In this document: piece after piece, positions 17,247 to 28,800 of the stretch | How the letters are laid out: each line of letters starts with the position of its first letter | Position numbering within the stretch: position 1 is the first letter of the stretch | DNA from: CAWIJJ01 sp963836405 | GTDB taxonomy: Bacteria > Acidobacteriota > Terriglobia > Bryobacterales > Bryobacteraceae | Length of the DNA stretch: 64,000 bases | NCBI GenBank assembly: GCA_963836405.1 | Contig: CAWIJL010000017.1 | Coordinates: 294,852-358,851, forward strand | Direction of reading: 5' to 3' | Position numbers and translations under genes: made by a program | Notes under the pieces: generated by a model | Told to the model about the DNA's origin: nothing | Database searches by the model: none | The model's input: only the letters and a program-made list of their open reading frames with translations

Positions 17247-20200
17247 CTACGTCGCCGCCGCAGCCGCCATAGTGGAAAAACCAGCCTCGGCCTTCTGTAT
17301 TCCCCGTTCCACCGCTTCAATCAGGTACGGCCGCAGTCGCGCCGGCGGAACAATGCAGTTCAGGGCGCCCACTTTCAAAGCACGCTCCACGCTGTGGACC
17401 GCATCAAACTCTGAGGCCATCTGTCCGAGTTTTTCCGAATGCACCAACCTGTACAACTCATTCCATTGAGCCCTGAGCCTGCCCCGCTCCAGCGGGTCGG
17501 CTTTGGCCATCGCCTCGTGGATGGATTGCAGGCGCCCATCGGCGCGGGTGCGGGCCTCCACTTCGCTCGCAAATACAACCGCCGCCGCCGGAGCGCCGCC
17601 GATTACGGAAGCGTATGTTCCCTCCAGCGCAGCCACTTCGAGATTCTCGTTCAGCGCCTTCGAGAAAACCACATAGGCTCCGCCGTGGTAACGCGAAATC
17701 ACACAGAAAACGATCGGGCCGGAAAAGTTCACGATCGCCCGTCCGATCTCAGCGCCGTATTCCAGTTGAAGCTTGCGCATCGACTCCGGCGAGCCGTCAA
17801 ACCCCGACAGGTTCGCGAGGATCACAACCGGGCGATTATTGCTCGCCGCATTGATTGCCCGCGCCACCTTCTTTGACGAGAGTGGAAACAGGGTGCCGGC
17901 GCTCCACTGGTCCGGCCCGTCGGCCGGTACGAATCCCATTCGCGGCAGCGGGCGCGATTCGATGCCGATCAGGCATACGGGGTAGCCGCCCAGACGGGTA
18001 TCCCAGACGACGGCGAGTTCGGCGCCCCGCATCCCCGCCCAACGCTCGAGCGGCGAATGGTCCCGATCGGAAACAGCCTTCATCACTTTGCGGATGTCGA
18101 AGGACTTCTTCCGCCCGGGGTTGGTCTCATCGGAGAAGATTTCGCCAACCAGGGCGAAGGACCCCTCGGAGCCGTTGTGCGGATAGAGCCGCACGTCCCG
18201 GTCGGCGGGATCGGTAGTGGGCGCGCGCCGCGGCAGCCTTTCTCCAGCGGCGATGTAGGTGTGTTCGTAGTGACGTAACAGCAGCGCCGCGGCATCGTAG
18301 AGGTCGCGCGCCCAATACTGCGCCTGACCGTTCACCCCCATGATCCGGTCGTAGCCGCCGATTCCGTGGTTGTCGTCGGCTGAGACGCTGCCGGAATAGT
18401 CCAGCGCGCGTTTGCCGGTAAGGACCATGGCGGCCTTCGGGGTCATGATGAGGATTCCCCGCGTGTGCATCAGCATGGTGGCTTCGGCATTCCAGTAAGG
18501 CTGCGCGCCGACGTTGATTCCGTCGATCACCAGGTTGATCTCGCCTCCGGCCTGCGTGAAGGTCACGATGCGGCGAAGAACACGGGCGATCCAGTCCATA
18601 CTCTCCACACCGCTGTCCATCGCGATCTTCGCGCCGGCCGAAACTGCGAACCATTCCAGCGGAACGCCCATCTGCTCGGCCAGGTCGATTGCGCCGAAGA
18701 TCCGACGGCACTCCGGTTCGGCGAGGGCCCCGAGCCCCTTGCTCGGATCTCCGAGCAGTATCACCCGCTCGAGGCCCTCCGGATAACAATTCGTGTAGTT
18801 GCGGATGACGCCTGCGATCACGTTGGCGCTGTTCTGGCCGTAAGGGCGGTCCACGGGAACCAGCATGCCCGAGGGGTCAAGATCGTATTCTACGAATTCG
18901 CCGGGGGGCATCGCCGTGCGTGCATGCTCCCCGGGGGGCGTCAGCATTCTCACGATCTCGTAGGGGTACATAAGACCCCGCTGCCGCATCCGAATTACCA
19001 TCTGCTCGTATTGCGTCAATGGCTTCATCGGCTGAAGATTCGCGGCCGGCCGGAACGTCATGAGCAGCCCCGCGCCCGCCGGATTGGAAATCCTGACCAC
19101 CATGTCGCGCAGCTCGCCGGTTCGCGGGCTCGGGATGCGCGTCCGCAGCACCACCTGCTCGAGACCGAGATCGTCCGTCGCCAGCGCCAGCTTGGTGACC
19201 ATGCGGTTGGATTCATCCGGCTGAAGCGTCAGCGGCGGCCATATGTATAAGAAGATGCGGTTCCAATGCAGCCGCTCGTGGACCGATCGGCGCGCCTGCG
19301 CAAGCCGGATGGCCGCCGCAGCTTCCGCAAACACGCGCTCCAGGTGAGGCAGCGCGATTACGCGGCCGTCCTCGTCCCGCACCGGCGTTACGTCGCGAAC
19401 TTCCGCGAATGCGATCAGCCGCTCGTCTTTCGGATTCTCCCGCGCCCTGGCCCGCACCAGGTAAACGTCTTCCACCGTCGGTAGCCGCTCCAGATCGAAG
19501 TTGGCCAGCCGCCAGAAGTGAAGCCGCTTGGCGATCATCGGATGCAATCCCCGGTACAGTTTTTCTTCGCGATAGCCGGATGCGGTGTGCCGGTACGTAA
19601 AGCACTGGGTGGAGACGCTACCATGATGAGGCCCCGTAGACGCCACCACGATTCTTCGCAGCGGGCACGGGAAGGCCACCTGATTCAGCAGCGTCTCGAT
19701 CTCGTGCGCCGAAGCGTCGAAATCGGCGGCGGGCGCGGGCTGACGCACGAACAGGTCCAGCACAACGTCCTCATCGGGGGGCAGCGAGTAAATCAACGGA
19801 GCTATGGATCTGGCCGCTTCAGTGAACTCGCAGTATGCGGCTTCGGTGGTGAATACGTGAATCGTTTTCCCCTCGTGTTCGTAGTGTGCGGCCAGACAGC
19901 AGCGCCCGTTCACGTCCGCGTGCCGGATCCCCGCGACGTTGCGGCTGCGGTAATACCGCAAAAGGAGCACCTGGAGCATCGCCTGGCGCAGGGCGTGAGA
20001 AGCCTCCGGAAACCGGCGCGAGAACAGGATCGTCAGCGGTTGAGGGCATTCCAAAAGCGCCATGATGTGTTCCTGGCGATGCTGGTCTTCTGGACCGTTG
20101 TCCAGTTCGCGCAAGTGCTCATCCACCTGCTCGTAAACCTGCTTGCGCACCTCCTCGAATAGCGGCTGATCGAAGCAGCGGTATCTGACTTCACGGGCCA

Positions 20201-22832
20201 GGTCGCTGATCGAGGGAAACAGGCCCCGGGTCACGTAGACCATGCGGTCCAACAACACGCGAAAGGCATCCGTGGATGCGGACCCATAGGCTTCCACCGT
20301 ACTCAGCCGGCGCTCCAGAATCCCCACCACCGGCACAACCTGCAGGTCCATTCGGGCATGGGACTTGTAGATGCGAAGCAGGCTTTCTTCCAACTCGGGG
20401 GAGCGGTCGAGCGTGTGAATGTCGTAATGCGCCAGCGCGCGCCGCAAGCTTGCAAGGAAGCCGCTCGGCAGCCCGTCGCCGCGCCTGTCGAGCATGCGCA
20501 GGTACGCCAGTAAGCTGGCTTCAGCGCTCGGCGCTTCTCCTCCCGCTGAGTCGGTGACCTCGGGCATCCGATGGAACAGCGAACAGATGTCTGCGAAGAT
20601 TTCGAGGATCTCGTCTTCACGCTCACGGATCTCGTCGCGATCGGACGGCGCGCAGAATTCGTCCCACTCGGCCCGCAGTTCCGGGCCTCGGGACGGGTCG
20701 CCGTCGAAACCGAGCATGAGCTGGCGGATCTCCTGTAGCGTATCGAGACAGCGCGAAGCGCCGGCGTTACGCGCGATCTCCTCGGCGTGCGACTCGAACG
20801 CGACACGTTCCTGCTCCGCACGTACCTCCACGCCGGCGGCCACCTCCAGCTGAACCAGTGCGGTTCCGGCGGCCACTTGAACGTGAGGAATCGCCATCAC
20901 CTGCCGCACCTTGCCGGTGAACGGAGCAGTGACGTGCATCTCCATCTTCATCGCTTCCAGAACGGCGACCGAGGCTCCGGCCGCAACCAGATCGCCCGGT
21001 TTGACGGAGAGCGAAACCACCACCGCCGGCGATGGCGCGCGAACAAAACCACCATCGTCGCGCAGGACCAGGTGAGAAACGCCGCCGACCTCAATCCGGT
21101 AATTCAGGCCGCCGCTCGTCGAGACCACCTGGTGCCGCTGCCCGAAAACGCTGAGCCAGTACTCGAAGGGGCCGAGGCGGTCGAGCCGCGCGTCCACACG
21201 CACGCCGTCTACTTCGAGACGGTATCGTCCCAGCCCGAGTCCGCGAACTTTGAAGGAGTACGCGTTGCCCCGATATCGCAACTCGACCGTACGGCCAACA
21301 TCCGTTGCGACCTGCGGTCTGTTCCGGACGGCCGAGGCAAAGAACTGCGTTTGCTCCACCGCGAGCTCGTCAGCGTACCCCTGGATTGCGGCACAGACGA
21401 GCGCCACGTCCGCATAGCGCCGGGAAATGTGGTCGCCGGCCGCTGCCAGACGGTCGAGCCAGCCGATATCCACCTTGCCGTCCCTGACTTCCTCGCGGGC
21501 CAACAGAGCCACCAGGAATGCCTTGTTGCTCGCGCCGCCCTTGATCGCGACGGAGCTTTCCAGCAGCGCCCTCTCCAGACGTGAAAGAGCCTCCCGGCGG
21601 TTTCGCCCGTAAGCGACGATCTTCGCGATCATGGAATCGTACTCCGCGGGCACGGAGTCCCCTTCCGCGACGCCCGTGTCCACCCGCACTCCCGGTCCGG
21701 TCGGGATTCTGAATCTCTCGATCCGCCCAGGAGCCGGCGCGAAGTTGTTTTCGGAGTCCTCCGCGTTCAGCCGCACCTCGATCGCGTGGCCAACCGTCCG
21801 CGGCGGCTCCCCCTCCAGACGCCCGCCGCGCGCAACGTGAATCTGAAGCTTCACCAGGTCGAGCCCGGTCGTGCATTCGGTCACCGGATGCTCCACCTGC
21901 AGCCGTGTGTTCATCTCCATGAAAGCAAAACGGCGGCTCTGCGGGTCGTAAAGGAACTCCACCGTCCCCGCATTGCAGTAGCCCACCTGCCTGCTGAGCC
22001 GCACGGCCGCCTCCCGCAATGCAAAATCCTGCTCGGCCGTCAATGCCGGCGATGGCGCTTCTTCGAGTATCTTCTGGTGACGCCGCTGGATGGTGCAATC
22101 GCGGACGCCCGCTGCCCAGGTGGTGCCGTAACGGTCCGCGATGATCTGCACCTCCACGTGACGCGCGCCCTGGATCAGTTGCTCCATGAAGACGGTGGGA
22201 TCGCCGAAGGCCTTGTACGCTTCGGCGCGCGCGCTTTCGAACGCGCGAACCAGGTCGTCCGGCGAGTTCACCCGCCGGATTCCGTGGCCGCCGCCGCCCG
22301 CCGAGGCTTTGATGAGCAGGGGGAAGCCGAGGCCCTGGGCGTGGCGCCAGGCATCGTCGATCGTCTCGACCGCCCCATGACTCCAGGGCGCGACGGGAAT
22401 GTGGGCCTCCTCCGCGATCAGCTTGGACGTGATCTTGTCGCCGAGCTGCCGCATGACGTCTCCATCGGGTCCGATGAAAACGATCCCGATCTCGCGGCAA
22501 AGGTCGGCAAACTGGGCGTGCTCCGCAACGAATCCCCAACCGGGCCAGACGGCTTCGGCACGCGCAATTCCCAGCGCGCGGCCCAGCCGGTCATAAGCCA
22601 CGTAGCTGGTCTTCCGCTGGTTGGTTTGCGGATCCACGACCTGCGCGGGCCCGAGCGAAACGGCCTCGTCCGCCTCGCGGACGAACATAGCGTGGCGGTC
22701 CGGATCGGTGTAAAACGCTATGGTGCGGAGCGCACATCCGTTTTCGCGGTTGTACTCGCGGACAGCGTGAATGAAGCGCATCGCGGCCTCGCCGCGGTTG
22801 ACAATCGCAATCCGTTGGAATTCGTCCTGCAT
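17247..22832 (-). CDS. Single-chain acyl-CoA carboxylase (biotin carboxylase, biotin carrier and carboxyltransferase domains)
   Basis: 1861 residues. Residues 1-450 are biotin carboxylase (IVNRGEAAMRF, ATP-binding KASAGGGGHGIRRV, catalytic EMNTRLQVEHPVTE). Residues 590-665 are a biotin carrier with EAMKMEM, biotinylated Lys about 629. A central region of about 550 residues links to carboxyltransferase domains (about 1250-1830, with LANLSGFDGSPESM and RYHGGAYVVFS). This order resembles eukaryotic ACC1 more than the separate AccA/B/C/D subunits usual in bacteria. It should make malonyl-CoA or a related extender for the upstream megasynthase. A strong Shine-Dalgarno GGGGGAGG precedes the ATG. 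Acyl specificity cannot be read from the sequence. Confidence 0.92.
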   Translation of the reverse strand: MQDEFQRIAIVNRGEAAMRFIHAVREYNRENGCALRTIAFYTDPDRHAMFVREADEAVSLGPAQVVDPQTNQRKTSYVAYDRLGRALGIARAEAVWPGWGFVAEHAQFADLCREIGIVFIGPDGDVMRQLGDKITSKLIAEEAHIPVAPWSHGAVETIDDAWRHAQGLGFPLLIKASAGGGGHGIRRVNSPDDLVRAFESARAEAYKAFGDPTVFMEQLIQGARHVEVQIIADRYGTTWAAGVRDCTIQRRHQKILEEAPSPALTAEQDFALREAAVRLSRQVGYCNAGTVEFLYDPQSRRFAFMEMNTRLQVEHPVTECTTGLDLVKLQIHVARGGRLEGEPPRTVGHAIEVRLNAEDSENNFAPAPGRIERFRIPTGPGVRVDTGVAEGDSVPAEYDSMIAKIVAYGRNRREALSRLERALLESSVAIKGGASNKAFLVALLAREEVRDGKVDIGWLDRLAAAGDHISRRYADVALVCAAIQGYADELAVEQTQFFASAVRNRPQVATDVGRTVELRYRGNAYSFKVRGLGLGRYRLEVDGVRVDARLDRLGPFEYWLSVFGQRHQVVSTSGGLNYRIEVGGVSHLVLRDDGGFVRAPSPAVVVSLSVKPGDLVAAGASVAVLEAMKMEMHVTAPFTGKVRQVMAIPHVQVAAGTALVQLEVAAGVEVRAEQERVAFESHAEEIARNAGASRCLDTLQEIRQLMLGFDGDPSRGPELRAEWDEFCAPSDRDEIREREDEILEIFADICSLFHRMPEVTDSAGGEAPSAEASLLAYLRMLDRRGDGLPSGFLASLRRALAHYDIHTLDRSPELEESLLRIYKSHARMDLQVVPVVGILERRLSTVEAYGSASTDAFRVLLDRMVYVTRGLFPSISDLAREVRYRCFDQPLFEEVRKQVYEQVDEHLRELDNGPEDQHRQEHIMALLECPQPLTILFSRRFPEASHALRQAMLQVLLLRYYRSRNVAGIRHADVNGRCCLAAHYEHEGKTIHVFTTEAAYCEFTEAARSIAPLIYSLPPDEDVVLDLFVRQPAPAADFDASAHEIETLLNQVAFPCPLRRIVVASTGPHHGSVSTQCFTYRHTASGYREEKLYRGLHPMIAKRLHFWRLANFDLERLPTVEDVYLVRARARENPKDERLIAFAEVRDVTPVRDEDGRVIALPHLERVFAEAAAAIRLAQARRSVHERLHWNRIFLYIWPPLTLQPDESNRMVTKLALATDDLGLEQVVLRTRIPSPRTGELRDMVVRISNPAGAGLLMTFRPAANLQPMKPLTQYEQMVIRMRQRGLMYPYEIVRMLTPPGEHARTAMPPGEFVEYDLDPSGMLVPVDRPYGQNSANVIAGVIRNYTNCYPEGLERVILLGDPSKGLGALAEPECRRIFGAIDLAEQMGVPLEWFAVSAGAKIAMDSGVESMDWIARVLRRIVTFTQAGGEINLVIDGINVGAQPYWNAEATMLMHTRGILIMTPKAAMVLTGKRALDYSGSVSADDNHGIGGYDRIMGVNGQAQYWARDLYDAAALLLRHYEHTYIAAGERLPRRAPTTDPADRDVRLYPHNGSEGSFALVGEIFSDETNPGRKKSFDIRKVMKAVSDRDHSPLERWAGMRGAELAVVWDTRLGGYPVCLIGIESRPLPRMGFVPADGPDQWSAGTLFPLSSKKVARAINAASNNRPVVILANLSGFDGSPESMRKLQLEYGAEIGRAIVNFSGPIVFCVISRYHGGAYVVFSKALNENLEVAALEGTYASVIGGAPAAAVVFASEVEARTRADGRLQSIHEAMAKADPLERGRLRAQWNELYRLVHSEKLGQMASEFDAVHSVERALKVGALNCIVPPARLRPYLIEAVERGIQKAEAGFSTMAAAAAT

Positions 22833-22843
22833 ATTCCTCCCCC

Positions 22844-22880
22844 GCGGCAGCAGCGAAGCTGCCGCCAGAAGCTTTCTGGC
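22844..22880 (-). promoter_or_regulatory. Two adjoining hairpins in the megasynthase-carboxylase gap
   Basis: Inverted repeats GCCAGAA-GCT-TTCTGGC (22864-22880) and GCGGCAGC-AGCGAA-GCTGCCGC (22844-22865) abut within the 66-nt gap, just upstream of the carboxylase ribosome-binding site. Neither is followed by a T-run, so they look like RNA-processing or stability elements, or an attenuation switch, rather than a terminator. Confidence 0.4.
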
Positions 22881-22898
22881 AGTGCGACACCGGCGCCG

Positions 22899-25800
22899 CT
22901 ACTGTCCGGCCGCCATCGCAGCAGGTCGCATAGCGTTCCTCAGCGCCTCTACATCCACGGAAACAGGGAGCGGAACCGTTCGATACCCACTTAGTTCGAG
23001 ATAGCGATTGCCCGCCTCGTCCACGATTGCGGCATCGAAACCGCTGCCCCCGTTCTCAGGTGTGACGATTGCGTATAGCGGAACGTTCGCGGGCGGCGCC
23101 GCGCCGGAAAGCCTCACGCTATCGATGTGCAGCGGCAGCGCCATCCGGCCTTCGACACCCATCTCCCATACGCCCGCGGTCTGGAAGCAAAGCTCAATCA
23201 ACCGGGGCGAGGCGGCCAGCGGGAGTTGCGGAGGATGATGATTCGGCGGCAACACCCCAGCCAGTTCACCGACGATCCACTCTCCGTTCGACCAGGTCCG
23301 GTGGAGAACCTGGTACGCGGGACCGTGGAAGTACAGACAATAGATCTCCTCGGCTTCCACCACACCGGCCGTCGGCGCCCACAGCGACGCACCTGCCATC
23401 GCGGCGGGCGGCTGTTGCGTCAGCCGGATCTCCGCCGTGAAGTGCGTGGTCTCTTGCGGTTCGTGCCGATTGGGAAGTTGGCGGCTGCCCACCAGCCTGC
23501 ATGAGGCAATCACGTCCTCCCCTTCCGGCCGCCAGTTCACTTCGATCTTCAGCGTGCGCGGCTCGTCTCGATAAAATTTGAACGGCGCGACAAATTCGAC
23601 ATTATCGATCGCCGCGATGTGCCATCCGGGCAGAACGCATCGCGCCGCTTCGGCGAACGCCTCGATCCCCATGACGCCTGGCAAAACGGGCGTACCGTCG
23701 ATCCTGTGATGATCCAGGAAAGGCTGAGCCTTCGGATCGAGCGTAGTCTCCACCGTGAAGTCGCCGTCAACCGTCATACCGGCGACTCGGCCCATCATCG
23801 GTCCTTCGATGAACGTCGCGGCTTCAGGGTCGAGCCCTCCAGTGGAGTCCGATTCCTTCACCAGCACTCCGAGTTTGCCGGCGATCACGATCTCACCTTG
23901 GCGGCCTCCCGCCGTCAGTTCGCGCCGGATCGCCGGAATGCCCGCCTCCGGTGGAAGCATGTCGATACCGGCGAGCTGCATCATTCTTGGAATTGAGCCG
24001 CGCGCGGCCATGCCGATTCCGGCCCAGGCGGTCCAGTCGATCGCGATGGCGCGCGTCGAAGGCCGAGTGGAACGAAAGCTGGATGCGATCTTGCACAGCA
24101 AGTCGTTCGCCGCGCTGTAATCGGCCTGGCCCGCGTTGCCAAACCGGCCCGCAATCGAGCTGAATGCCACGGTTGCACCCAGCGGCATGTCGCCGATGGA
24201 CTTCAGCAGGTTGAACCAGCCATCCGCCTTCACGTCGAAGACGAGGTCGAACTCCTCCGGTTCTTTGGCTGGCAGAAAGCGGCTGCGCTCCATGCCGGCA
24301 GCGTGCAGCAGGACGTCGATTCGCCCCTTCGCCGCTCGAATCTCGTCGATCGCACCGGCCACGGCACGCTCATCCGTGAGGTCGACTCTGAAATAGGTGG
24401 CCGTCCCTCCGGCGGCGCGCACCGCCTCGATGGCATCCAGAGCGGCCCCCCCTCGTTCGATCGCCGCGAGTTCCCGTTCCACCAGCGCCGGGGTCGCCCG
24501 CTTGCCGCGAGCCTGAATGCGCGCGGCCAGTTCGCGCTTCAAGCCTTCCCGGTCGCTCCGGAATTGCGCGAAATCGGGGTTGCGCGGGTCCGGTTCGGGT
24601 GTCAGGTCGAGCAGGTAGAAGGTACCGCCGGATGCCGCGGCCAGATCCGCGGTGATGGCCGAAACGATGCTGCCGGCTGCTCCCGTAATCAGGAACACGG
24701 AGTTGCTGTCGAGCGTCATGCCCGCTCCGCCGCCGGCGGGAGACTGCTCTTGCAGTCCAACCGACCAACGAAGCTGGCCTTTGTACCCGATCTCCACCGC
24801 GCCCGGATCGTGGAGAGTCTCCCGCACCAGGGCCTCGGCCGTCTCCTCCACGTTGGACAAAGGCTCGAAATCGACCACTTTCACGAGAGCGTCCGGGCGT
24901 TCCCGCTTGTACGTCTTCGCGAATCCCGCAACGGCGCCCCCGAGCGGACGCGTCGCTGCGTCGCAGCCGTATCCGAATTGCCCGCCCAGGCGCGTTGCAG
25001 TCACCAGGAACGTGCCGGCCGTTGCGATCTGCTCGTACAGGCCGCGCATCGTCTGAAAGAGCCGCTTCACCCGGATCTGCAGGGCGTCGCGCCACGCGGC
25101 GAGGTCCATGCTAGCCAGGTCGCCCTCGTCATCGAGAGCCGCGAGCCAGTAAACGCCGTCTACCGGCCCCTCGGCGATGTCTTCAGGACTGAGCACCTCA
25201 ACACCGCGCGCTCGCAGGCGTTCGGCGAGCGCCGCCCCCACTCCGCCTTTGTCCGGCATCACGACTACACGGCGGCCGGCCTCCAACGCCACGCCGGTCG
25301 GTTTCGTCATCGCCAGGGGCGGCCTCAGCCGGGCAACAGGAACGCGGCGCGGGACAGCGTCGGCGGCATCGAAAGATGCAGGCTCAGGACGTGGCTCGGC
25401 GGGTGCAGGCTCAACGGCGGCAGGGACCGCCCACCTGCTGCGCGCGAACTCGATCACGTGAGCCAGCGTCGGAAAGTCACGTAGCTTGAGATCCGGGTCG
25501 CGTGCGATTCCGAAGATCTCCCGAACCGATGCAAACATCTCGGCCTGTTTGACTGTATCGACGCCGAGGTCGGCCTCCAGATCGAGGTCGAGGTCGAGCA
25601 TCTCTTTTGGGTACCCGGTCTTCGCAGCCACGATCTCGAGCACTTTCTCCTGGATTTCGTCCGCGGCCGCTGCAGTGGTCGAAACGGCGGGCGCCGGTGC
25701 GGCTTGGGGCTCCACGACATCGCGGAGATCCGGGCGCCGGTCTTTGACGAAACCGATTACGTGTTTGAGCGTGGGAAAGTCGCGCAGCTTGAGATCGGGA

Positions 25801-28800
25801 TCGCGGACGATGCCATAAATTTCACGGATCGCGGCGAACATCTCCGCCTGCTTCACCGTGTCCACTCCGAGGTCCGCTTCGAGATCCAGATCGAGGTCGA
25901 GCATCTCCCGCGGATAGCCGGTCTTCTCTACCACCAGCCCGATGACGCGCTCCTGAACCGGGTCCCCTTCCGGCTCGGCAATCGCCCGTTCCGGTTCGGA
26001 GGCAGCGACGGCGAGGTCGGGCCTCCGGTCGCGCACGAAACCAATCACGTGGCTGAGCGTGGGAAAGTCGCGCAGCTTGAGATCGGGATCGCGCACGATG
26101 CCATAAATTTCGCGGATCGCTGCGAACATCTCCGCCTGCTTCACCGTGTCCACTCCGAGGTCCGCTTCGAGATCCAGATCGAGGTCGAGCATCTCCCGCG
26201 GATAGCCGGTCTTCTCCACCACCAGCCCGATGACGCGCTCCTGAACCGGGTCCCCTTCCGGCTCGGCAATCGCCCGTTCCGGTTCGGAGGCAGCGACGGC
26301 GAGGTCGGGCCTCCGGTCGCGCACGAATCCGATTACGTGTTTGAGCGTGGGAAAGTCGCGCAGCTTGAGATCGGGATCGCGCACGATGCCATAAATTTCG
26401 CGGATCGCAGCGAAGATCTCCGCCTGCTTCACCGTGTCCACCCCGAGGTCCGCTTCGAGATCGAGATCGAGGTCGAGCATCTCCCGCGGATAGCCGGTCT
26501 TCTCCACCACCAGCCCGATGACGCGCTCCTGAACCGGGTCCTCCGCTGCCGCTACCGCCACAGCCGGCGCGGGTTTCGGCGGCGGTGCCGGAGCCGGTCG
26601 CGGCGCCTCTGCTGCGGTGGCCGGAGACGCAGCGGCGGGCGCAGCCTGGGCGACTGCCGCCTTTGCCTGCGGGACGGGCGGCGCGGGAGGCACCGCCGCA
26701 GCCTTGCCATCGCGAATCCGCAAGGTGCGGGAGACCACTTCCAGTTCCGCCCCGGCACCCGCAACGCGCTTCAGCCATGCGCTCCATTTACCCGAATCCT
26801 CGATGCGGTACGCATAGCCGAGCCTGTGCGGGCTGGGCCGCCGCTCATCCTTCCCGGGTACGCGGCGCAACAGCGTCATCGCGATCTGCGAACCGAACCC
26901 GGCGCCGAGCCGCAGCGCATATTCGACCGGATACGCACCGCCCTTGGACAGGTTGAGCGCCCCCAATTCGGGATCGATCTCCTTGAAGTTCGGCACGGCG
27001 GGCACGCACCCTGTCTCGAGCGACTTCACCGCCACCACGTCTTCAATGCCGGCGCCCATCGCATGCCCGGTGAGCCCCTTGGTGTTGGCGATTACGATGG
27101 AATCGGCCGCTTCCCGGAAGGTCTTCCGAAGCGCGTTCACTTCGGCCGAGGCGCTGCCGCCCCGCGCCGGTGTGTATGTTTCGTGCGACACGAACACCGT
27201 CTTCGCCGCCGCTTCCCGGCGCACAAAGTCGCCGCGCTCCTCCGCCTTGCAGATCAGCCCTTCCATGACTTGGCCGATGTGCTCCACGTCCAGCCGGGTG
27301 CCGTGAAACGCGCTGTTGGCGATCGCCGCCCCCAGCACTTCACAGATCGGGCGAATGCCGCGTTCCCTTGCCGCCTCGCCGCCTTCCACCACCAAAGCAG
27401 CGGCGCCCATCCCGACGATCATGCCGTGGCGCCGCCGGTCGAACGGCAGTGCCGCCTGCTCCACGTTGCCATCGGTCGCCGCGGCGCCTGTGGCGAGAAA
27501 TGCGGATCCGATCCATTCAATGAGGTTGTCGGAAGTGATGTCGTCGGCGGCGATCACAACCACCCGCCGGCAGCGCCCGGCGCGAATCCAGTCGTGTGCC
27601 AGTGCAACCGCTTGCGTTGTGCTCGCGCAGGCCGCGTTGATCGAAGTGTTCGGGCCGCGCGCTCCGATGAGTTCGGCGAATTGTGAGTGGCCCATCGACA
27701 GGCTTCGGAAAATGAACCTGCGATCGAACACGTAGGGATTTCGCGCGATGGCGACCCGCAAATCGTCGATCCGGGAATCGAGTTCCTGCACCAGGGCCGC
27801 ATTGCCGTTCGACCCTTCCGCCCGCGAGCGCAGGTCCTCCAGCACGGCCAACTGCTCCCGCCTGGCGCGATCCGCGTGACAACGGGACGTCTCCTCCGCA
27901 AAGGAGTCGAACCCCGGCCAGCAGGATCCGAAGATCACACCCGTGTCGTCGCGCATCTCGTCAGGCAGGCACCAACGGTCCCGCAACTGCGTGCCGACAG
28001 TCGTGGTCTTATAACGCAGAACCAGCGGAATACCGGCATCGCGGAGCGCATCGATTCCCGCGGCAATCGCCAGGCGAGTCACGCGGTCGAGCGCCGCTAT
28101 GCGTTCGGCCGGAATCCCGAATTCCTTTTCCAGATCGAAGGCGCCGCCGCGTCCGGCCAGCTTGATTACATCGGATGGCTCGCTGATCGCCTCGAACACC
28201 GGACCTCCGTTGTCCGTCTTGACCAGCCGTGTGATGTGCTTTTCGGCCATGGCGCGACGGAAGCGGTTGGGAATCGCGTCGATGAACTGCTCGCCCTTCA
28301 GAATGCGGGCGATGTTGTCGTCGTCGAAGATGCGTTCCGTTCCAGGCAACCCTAGCGCGGCGCCCGTGATCGCAACCGGCGGTTCCACTCGCCGCTGCCG
28401 CTCGATGGGAGCCGGAGCGCCCGCTTCCACGGGCTCGCTCCTTCGATGTCCCGCGCCCAGTCCGGCGGCGTACAACCCGCAGAGCGCCTGGTTGAATGCA
28501 ACGGGATCGGCGAACTTCGGATGGTTCGTAAACAGAGCGATGCTGTCGCTCTTCGCGCCAAGCACGTCCTCGGCAAACCCGTGCAGTGCTTTCTTTGGCC
28601 CAACCTCCACAAACACGCGCGCACCCGCGCCGTAGAGAGTCTCGAGCCCTTTCACGAACTGCACGGGCGAAGCCACCTGGCGCGCCAGCAGGTCGATCAT
28701 CTGCGGTACGGCGTCCGGACCGGCCGGATAGAACTCGCCGTTCACGTTCGTCACGATCGGCGTTTTAGGCGGACTCAGGCTGAGGCTTTCCAGCACCGCG

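Noticed and set aside
25740..26545. CRISPR-like array
   Set aside because: Repeats are 288 bp, in frame and encode ACP domains; no short spacers.
25704..27686. Long plus-strand open frame opposite the megasynthase ACP region
   Set aside because: Low-complexity, Arg/His/Gln-rich antisense translation of a high-GC gene; no domain recognisable and no ribosome-binding site.
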